NCBI GenBank assembly: GCA_045627045.1
Contig: JAZQMY010000049.1
Span: 1-54,038 of the forward strand
Source: SIG351 sp045627045
Lineage (GTDB): Bacteria; Bacillota; Clostridia; HGM11327
Length of the DNA stretch: 54,038 nt
Direction: 5' to 3'
The notes beneath the pieces were generated by a model. The model had not been told where the DNA came from. It saw nothing but the letters and a program-made list of their open reading frames with translations, and ran no database searches. Below are positions 50,328 through 54,038 of the stretch, piece after piece (the first letter of the stretch is position 1; the number at the start of each line of letters is the position of its first letter). Both the position numbers and the translations under genes were made by a program.

Positions 50328-50352
50328 ACAACTATTTAATATACTGAAGTAG
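50239..50352 (+). CDS. Candidate leader peptide spanning the attenuator
   Basis: TTG 50239 follows AAAAGG by 5 nt and opens a 37-codon frame ending at TAG 50350-50352. Its product contains GLVTSTQKYPFSMGSLCAFL, encoded by the terminator hairpin itself. Ribosome movement or stalling on it would decide whether the terminator forms. No other gene overlaps. Whether it is translated is inference. Confidence 0.4.
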   Translation: MYCEKRYHFSGLVTSTQKYPFSMGSLCAFLQLFNILK

Positions 50353-50376
50353 TAATTTGTGCAAGGAGGTTGCGTT

Positions 50377-50904
50377 ATGTATAGTCATTTTGATCCATTT
50401 CCCCAAAATATGAGTTTGCAAGAAATATTATTAAAAAAACTTCGTTTTTTTAGATGGTTTGTTTTATTTACAGGAATTGTATCTATGATTAACAGCATTC
50501 TCATTTTTATTGGAATTGATGTTTTTATAATAGGAACTACGGAAATATCTTATTTAGCTTCATCTTATAGCATAAATTTTGTGAAAAATAATGATGTTTT
50601 TGTGGGGATACTTCTGTTAATTGTATGTGTTTTATATTGTTGTTTATATATAGTTATGGGAATGCTTTCAAAATCAAAAAAAAGAATCTCGTATATGGCA
50701 GTGCTGTTTTTTATGCTTGATTGTTTTGTTATGTTTATGAATTTTAATTCTGGAACGATGTCTTCCTTAATAGGTCATACGTTAGGTTGTATAATTTGTA
50801 TAAAAGGAATATTCGATACCAGAAGGTATACGAAGTTCGAAAAGGAATATTTAGATAAGGATGAAATGACTAAAAAGCCTTTCAATCCGTATCCATTTAT
50901 GTAA
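50377..50904 (+). CDS. Four-segment membrane protein behind the attenuator
   Basis: A 175-residue protein starting at ATG 50377 after a perfect AAGGAGG. It has a cytoplasmic N-terminus (FDPFPQNMSLQEILLKKLRFFRW), four membrane segments (VLFTGIVSMINSILIFIGI, VFVGILLLIVCVLYCCLYIV, ISYMAVLFFMLDCFVMFM, LIGHTLGCIICIKGIF) and a charged C-terminus. I recognise no family. It is much more AT-rich than the chromosomal core. A 37-residue peptide gene follows 22 nt later in the same transcript, so immunity, export or processing of that peptide are possible roles (inference). Confidence 0.7.
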   Translation: MYSHFDPFPQNMSLQEILLKKLRFFRWFVLFTGIVSMINSILIFIGIDVFIIGTTEISYLASSYSINFVKNNDVFVGILLLIVCVLYCCLYIVMGMLSKSKKRISYMAVLFFMLDCFVMFMNFNSGTMSSLIGHTLGCIICIKGIFDTRRYTKFEKEYLDKDEMTKKPFNPYPFM

Positions 50905-50926
50905 ATTGTTTATTGGAGGTGTTTTT

Positions 50927-51040
50927 ATGAAATACGTAAAACCAGAAATTAGAAAAATCACAGCTGATGAACTGAAGAAAATCATTGTTGCTAATGCAGA
51001 CAGCAAAGGAACTCCGCAAAAGAAAGGCTTTTGTTGTTAG
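50927..51040 (+). CDS. Small peptide ending Gly-Phe-Cys-Cys, candidate secreted or modified peptide
   Basis: ATG 50927 has GGAGG 8 nt upstream and encodes 37 residues: a leader-like part MKYVKPEIRKITADELKKII, a VANADSKG segment, then a basic tail ending KKGFCC. The 'KYxKPEI...I..DEL' form is like RiPP precursor leaders of Clostridia, and the terminal Cys pair could carry a disulfide, a thioether or a lipid. It is the second gene of the attenuated unit. No modifying enzyme is intact nearby. Function unknown. Confidence 0.6.
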   Translation: MKYVKPEIRKITADELKKIIVANADSKGTPQKKGFCC

Positions 51041-51090
51041 GTTCTAAATTCATTTTTATCCTCCTGTTGGTTGATTTTCGGAAAACAAAA

Positions 51091-51135
51091 AAGCCGACCT
51101 TATTTCCACTTCGTTAGTGGTCATAAAGTCGGCTT
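51091..51135 (-). terminator. Terminator of the 55-residue minus-strand gene, also closing the plus-strand unit
   Basis: AAGCCGAC (51091-51098) pairs with GTCGGCTT (51128-51135); an inner hairpin CCACT/AGTGG repeats the sequence of the leader hairpin. The minus strand continues TTTTTTGTTTT, so minus-strand use is favoured. Confidence 0.75.
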
Positions 51136-51153
51136 CATATTAACCGTATGTAA

Positions 51154-51321
51154 TTAAGCTTCAAGGGCATCAAGCAGGTGGAGTATGAGGTTGGAGGTTG
51201 CTCTGTTGTCGATCCCGTTTGCCTTCTGTTTGAGTCTCTTTGCATTGAGAGCATCGATTGCAACTCTGAGTTCAAAGGGGGTGAGTTTAAATCTGCGAAC
51301 CATCGCGTATCCGTTTTTCAT
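51154..51321 (-). CDS. Small basic protein, 55 residues, unknown
   Basis: The minus-strand ATG at 51321 opens a 55-residue frame (MVRRFKLTPFELRVAIDALN, then KQKANGIDNRATSNLILHLLDALEA). It has a consensus-like promoter, GAGG 9 nt before the ATG, and a terminator after it, so it looks like a real single gene. It is predicted all-helical and positively charged at the N-terminus; no family is recognised. It lies at the far end of the toxin array. Confidence 0.65.
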   Translation of the reverse strand: MKNGYAMVRRFKLTPFELRVAIDALNAKRLKQKANGIDNRATSNLILHLLDALEA

Positions 51322-51354
51322 CTGTAAATCCTCGCTTTCCTTTTTGCTGACTAT

Positions 51355-51383
51355 ATTATATCAGAAAAGCAAAAATTTCTCAA
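51355..51383 (-). promoter_or_regulatory. Sigma-A promoter of the 55-residue gene
   Basis: On the minus strand TTGAGA (51383-51378), 17 nt, TATAAT (51360-51355). Confidence 0.75.
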
Positions 51384-51481
51384 ATGTGCGATTATCCCGT
51401 AGGTTCAAGACCGGTATAAACGAAAAATCGAGCATTTTTCAGTTAAAAATTTCGACACTGAAAAAAGCCCTTAAAAACACG

Positions 51482-51508
51482 AAAAGTCCTCGATAATCAA
51501 GGACTTTT
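51482..51508 (-). terminator. Terminator of the former toxin-immunity operon
   Basis: A perfect 9-bp stem AAAAGTCCT/AGGACTTTT with a 9-nt loop inside the 3' part of the truncated cassette; the minus strand continues CGTGTTTTT. Confidence 0.75.
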
Positions 51509-51624
51509 GTGTGTAGCAGTCTTTTCGTACTACATAGATGGTCTCCATGGGAGAACTGCCCCTTCACTTGTGTATAACCAAGCTTTTCAGCGGATTTCTT
51601 TGTCTCTGCATTTGTTACTTTCCC

Positions 51625-51789
51625 GCACTTATTATGCACCAGCACTGCCGCACTGCCGACATAATATGTATGGAAATCTTTAACCTCAAAGTTATATGTT
51701 GTTTCTGGTAAGTCCAGCAGTTCATGCTCTATCTTCTCTACTACAACATACTCTCCGTTTACGGTTACAAGGATGTCTCCTGCACGCAA
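51625..51789 (-). repeat. HINT-coding repeat, copy 3
   Basis: Nearly identical over about 165 bp to copies 52607-52765 and 53570-53735. Shared strings include GCACTTATTATGCACCAGCA and CTACTACAACATACTCTCC. It codes for the C-terminal third of the HINT domain up to the cleavage site VHN. Confidence 0.9.
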
Positions 51790-51848
51790 ATGGCAGCTTT
51801 TTACAGGTAAATAGAATGAATAATCTATTTTGAAATAAACCCTTATTG

Positions 51849-52349
51849 TTAATTTGTAATATTGTTTATCTCGTTATTCCATGCTAAATAAAACATTTCT
51901 AACAATTGCTTTTTTTGTGGGTGTTCATTAGGAATGTCGACTATCTCTTGGTATATGTTTCGAAGGTATTTAATTTTATCGTTTTCTTCAGATATTCCTT
52001 TCAATTTTTCTGTCAATTCTATTATGTTTTGATTCCATGGCACTGTATTTGTTTTTTCATTAGCCCAGTTCAAAAAAACAGAGATTATATATTCCAACAT
52101 ATTTGCACTGCCCATGCCAATAAAAAAAGCTTCTTCCTTTGAGCAATCAATCCATTCGTTGTCTCTGCTTTCCGAATTTCCCCACACTATTTCGTCAAAT
52201 TGCTCATCTTCCAATAAAGTGTCTTCTAAATTTATTTTTACTTGCCAACCTGGATTGTCTAAATTAATGATTGAAATTCTATCTTCATGTTCCCAATCAT
52301 TATCACAATGAATTATAAACCACTTTTCGAGTTCTTGTAGAACGCTCAT
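51849..52349 (-). CDS. Immunity protein, Imm53-like
   Basis: A 166-residue acidic protein. The N-terminal part (LEKWFIIHCDNDWEHEDRISIINLDNPGWQVKINLEDT) matches the Imm53 immunity family pattern 'WY..QCDGDWEH..G..I.T.DNPGW...I.L'. The C-terminal 80 residues are helical and may be a second module. Start ATG 52349 has AAAGGAG with 6 nt spacing; an ATG two codons earlier overlaps the Shine-Dalgarno. It begins 12 nt after the stop of the displaced toxin cassette 2, and should neutralise that toxin. It can be expressed without the toxin only if transcription reads in from the right. Confidence 0.8.
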   Translation of the reverse strand: MSVLQELEKWFIIHCDNDWEHEDRISIINLDNPGWQVKINLEDTLLEDEQFDEIVWGNSESRDNEWIDCSKEEAFFIGMGSANMLEYIISVFLNWANEKTNTVPWNQNIIELTEKLKGISEENDKIKYLRNIYQEIVDIPNEHPQKKQLLEMFYLAWNNEINNITN

Positions 52350-52363
52350 TGCCATCTCCTTTA

Positions 52364-52765
52364 TTATTTTGGTATCTCCCAGAAATATGCAGGTCTCACT
52401 TCACCATTTTGCAAATGAACATGGCTTCCTATAACTTTACCATGTTTTCCATATTTGTCAAATCTAAAAACCTCATCAAATCCACTCGGATTTTTAGAAT
52501 TTGGCTCATATGTTGCATACCCTACTATTTCGCCTGAAGAATTTCTCTTGAACACAGTATGAGAACCGGTTGCATTTGAGTCAGGTCTTAGTTTATTTTT
52601 CCCCCTGCACTTATTATGCACCAGCACTTCCGTGCTACCGACATAATACGTATGGAAATCCGCAACCTCAAAGTTATATGTTGTTTCAGGATTTTCGAGC
52701 AACTCATGTTCTATTTTCTCTACTACAACATACTCTCCATTTACAGTTACAAGGATATCTCCTGC
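52364..52765 (-). pseudogene. Displaced HINT-toxin cassette 2, toxin domain intact but without a start
   Basis: The frame opens inside the HINT domain (AGDILVTVNGEYVVVEKIEH ... VLVHNKC) and continues as a complete-looking C-terminal toxin: RPDSNATGSHTVFKRNSSGE, YATYEPNSKNPSGFDEVFRF and GSHVHLQNGEVRPAYFWEIP. The 'PDxxATGxHTxFKR ... HVH ... VRPA.PWEIP' pattern resembles the polymorphic toxin type 24 family. No ATG, GTG or TTG stands in frame before the HINT part after the upstream TAA, so it is an orphan cassette. It would be expressed only after recombination into a full-length gene. Its immunity gene lies 14 nt downstream. Confidence 0.78.
52607..52765 (-). repeat. HINT-coding repeat, copy 2
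   Basis: About 160 bp nearly identical to copy 1 at 53570-53735; homology breaks exactly at GCAGGAGATATC (52765), where the cassette was joined. Confidence 0.9.
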
Positions 52766-52806
52766 TGAATTATTAACGTAACATGTACGATTTGCTTAAA
52801 TTAGAT

Positions 52807-53382
52807 TTAGAGTTTCGCATTTGACAATTCTTTTAATAACAACTCTCTTTTAACATTGTCGTCAGTTTTACACATAGATAGTTCTTCCAATAAGCTACAA
52901 TATTGGTCTTGGAATTTTCCATGCTTAAACTTTGTTATCACTTTCTTAAAATCGTTAATAACATATTTATTATCAGTATAATACAATATAGCTAATTCAT
53001 AAAAAGGTTCAAAATTCTCATTGTTTTTACATAAGATTATTAACTGTCTTTCTGATAAAGTTTTATGTGAAAGAGGAATTAATAAATCACTTCTTTGCTT
53101 GTTAGGAAATGTCATAATAATATTAAAAATTGAGTCTGATATCTCTTCGGCTTCTGCAAAATCAATTAATTGACAAGCAAATGGTACCAAGTCCAAATTC
53201 TTTCTTATTAAGCATAAAACTTGTTCTAACAAATTTGGTTCTAAATTTCCACTGCAGTTATCAATAATCCAATTTGGATTATTGATAACTTTTTCAAATG
53301 CGCAGTTATTAGGATTAAATAATATCTCTTGTAATATTAAATTTATATCAATACCTTTTTGGAAAATATATATTGATTGCAT
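52807..53382 (-). CDS. Probable immunity protein of the expressed toxin
   Basis: A 191-residue AT-rich gene, product helical (LILQEILFNPNNCAF, LLEQVLCLIRKNLDLVPFACQLIDFAEAEEI), without known motif; it looks like a short repeat-helix immunity protein. Its ATG at 53382 lies 35 nt inside the toxin gene behind a perfect GGGAGGAG, so translation is tied to that of the toxin. Position directly after a HINT-toxin gene and size support an immunity role; the family is not recognised. Confidence 0.65.
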   Translation of the reverse strand: MQSIYIFQKGIDINLILQEILFNPNNCAFEKVINNPNWIIDNCSGNLEPNLLEQVLCLIRKNLDLVPFACQLIDFAEAEEISDSIFNIIMTFPNKQRSDLLIPLSHKTLSERQLIILCKNNENFEPFYELAILYYTDNKYVINDFKKVITKFKHGKFQDQYCSLLEELSMCKTDDNVKRELLLKELSNAKL

Positions 53383-54037
53383 TTTGAATCTCCTCCCAAT
53401 GTTTGCTAATAACTTTCATTTGTTCTTTTGTAAGCTTTGGATGTCCTCTCATTGGTTCTCCATTTAATCCCACTGTAGTATTGCTACCTTTCCCCGTTAC
53501 ATGAGCATGTGGCAATCCATGTTCATTTGATGTACGTACTTCTACTCGTACTCCATCTTTCTCAATAATGCACTTATTATGCACCAGCACTTCCGCACTG
53601 CCGACATAATATGTATGGAAATCAGCGACCTCAAAGTTATATGTTGTTACAGGATTTTCGAGCAACTCATGTTCTATTTTCTCTACTACAACATACTCTC
53701 CATTTACGGTTACAAGGATATCTCCTGCGCGAAGCTTACACGCTGCTGTCCAACCTTTGATGGGAGAATAGAACGGATGCTCAGGTGTACAAACAATTTC
53801 TTCACCGTCTACTGTCAAGTGTACCCATTCATCTGTTTCGTTTCTGAACAGCTGAACAACCTCTTTCAGTGCAGTTTCGCCCGTCTCCGGATCTGTCGCC
53901 CAAACAAGATCGCCAACTTGTATGTTTTCTATCGGGACTTGTCCTGCCTCAGTTAACACTAATGTGCCTGCTGCAAAACATACATTTCCACCGTAATATG
54001 CATAATATGCTCCGCAAATTGCCGTGCCTGCCTGAGC
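53348..54037 (-). CDS. Polymorphic toxin C-terminus: HINT domain plus small toxin (5' end outside window)
   Basis: An open frame enters from the right edge; 229 residues are visible. A Gly/Ala/Tyr segment (GAYYAYYGGNV) leads to the HINT start CFAAGTLVLTEAGQVPIENI, with Cys as first residue and the conserved VGDLVWATDPETGE and CTPEHPFYSP (His). It ends VLVHNKC, where self-cleavage after Asn releases the tip. The toxin of about 78 residues has EVRTSNEHGLPHAHVTGKG, reminiscent of DUF4160-like PPHxHV proteins, and ends NIYFPKRY. The large N-terminal carrier lies outside. The immunity gene overlaps its end. Confidence 0.85.
   Translation of the reverse strand, partial: AQAGTAICGAYYAYYGGNVCFAAGTLVLTEAGQVPIENIQVGDLVWATDPETGETALKEVVQLFRNETDEWVHLTVDGEEIVCTPEHPFYSPIKGWTAACKLRAGDILVTVNGEYVVVEKIEHELLENPVTTYNFEVADFHTYYVGSAEVLVHNKCIIEKDGVRVEVRTSNEHGLPHAHVTGKGSNTTVGLNGEPMRGHPKLTKEQMKVISKHWEEIQNAINIYFPKRY
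53570..53735 (-). repeat. HINT-coding repeat, copy 1 (in the full-length gene)
   Basis: The parental copy inside the toxin gene. Copies 2 and 3 start and end at nearly the same codons, from LRAGD to VHNKC. Confidence 0.9.
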
Positions 54038-54038
54038 T

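Larger units (their letters stand above)
51439..51789 (-). pseudogene. Displaced HINT-toxin cassette 3, toxin truncated
   Basis: The minus strand encodes the last third of a HINT domain (RAGDILVTVNGEYVVVEKIE ... FHTYYVGSAAVLVHNKC) without any upstream gene start, then a toxin beginning AEKLGYTQVKGQFSHG. That start resembles the bacterial toxin type known as Ntox21, but the rest of the domain is missing: the frame passes into unrelated sequence (DHLCSTKRLLHTKVL) and a terminator hairpin. At the 5' side homology to the HINT domain continues a few bases in a shifted frame. No immunity gene is left. It is the remains of a former toxin tip. Confidence 0.75.

Noticed and set aside
51185..51496. Plus-strand frame of 103 codons opposite the toxin cassette
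   Set aside because: It overlaps the better supported 55-residue minus-strand gene and its promoter, and it has no ribosome-binding site.
1..54037. CRISPR arrays
   Set aside because: No regularly spaced direct repeats were seen; the only repeated units are the three HINT-coding copies and the inverted repeats.
1..54037. tRNA and rRNA genes
   Set aside because: No cloverleaf-like segment with a TTCGA arm and no rRNA signature was found in any gap.

Overview
The window looks like a chromosome segment of an endospore-forming Firmicute of the class Clostridia (Ruminococcaceae/Oscillospiraceae-like). Support comes from the sporulation and germination genes (spoIIAA-spoIIAB-sigF, sleB-ypeB, a Spo0A-like gene), strong purine-rich Shine-Dalgarno sites, many TTGACA-17-TATAAT promoters, and Firmicute-type ABC, EF-P, LepA and HemW genes. 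This is read from gene content alone; no marker RNA gene lies in the window.

Layout. 1-1164: a probable serine-recombinase tail and a small lipoprotein. 1187-4554 (-): a NitT/TauT/sulfonate-type ABC importer operon (binding lipoprotein, ATPase, permease) ending in a membrane-anchored leucine-rich-repeat protein. 4762-8076 (+): cortex lysis (sleB-ypeB), then D-Ala-D-Ala ligase. 8077-8752: a membrane-protein gene enclosed by imperfect inverted repeats. 8753-10972 (-): a TIM-barrel sugar isomerase-like protein and glycyl-tRNA synthetase. 11222-13690: lipid kinase facing the spoIIA operon. 13817-16240: mannose-1-phosphate guanylyltransferase fused to a decayed phosphomannomutase. 16414-23707 (-): AEC transporter, efp with an aminopeptidase, YkgJ-type protein, pfkA, hemW-lepA. 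23897-26217 (+): prmA-azlC-azlD and rpsU. 26283-26935: a dead IS200-type element directly before a Spo0A-like regulator. 27641-33746: cysK with a palindromic operator, an HtrA-like protease, a YkgJ-type protein, a DivIC/FtsB-like protein, Ppx/GppA and an IMP dehydrogenase of the Tritrichomonas-like type.

33938-46815 is rich in glycan-related genes: a GH16-like lipoprotein, an alpha/beta hydrolase, an Eis-like acetyltransferase, three paralogous TIM-barrel-like lipoproteins, a YwaF-type membrane protein and a GH116/GBA2-like cytosolic enzyme. From about 46.9 kb the sequence becomes accessory and visibly more AT-rich. It holds a peptide-export ABC transporter, a decayed RiPP-like precursor with a broken HPr-kinase-like gene, and a zinc-ribbon pseudogene. 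After these comes an attenuator-type leader RNA in front of a membrane protein plus a 37-residue peptide ending Cys-Cys.

The right end (51439-54037, -) is a polymorphic-toxin locus. The C-terminus of a HINT-toxin gene enters from the right edge with an overlapping immunity gene, followed by two displaced HINT-toxin cassettes that have lost their own starts. One of these keeps an Imm53-like immunity gene. Three copies of a HINT-coding repeat of about 165 bp are the likely substrates for toxin-tip exchange. The strongest candidates for undescribed biology are the leader RNA/membrane protein/Cys-Cys peptide unit, the toxin array, the inverted-repeat-bounded gene at 8.1-8.7 kb, and the three-paralog lipoprotein family.
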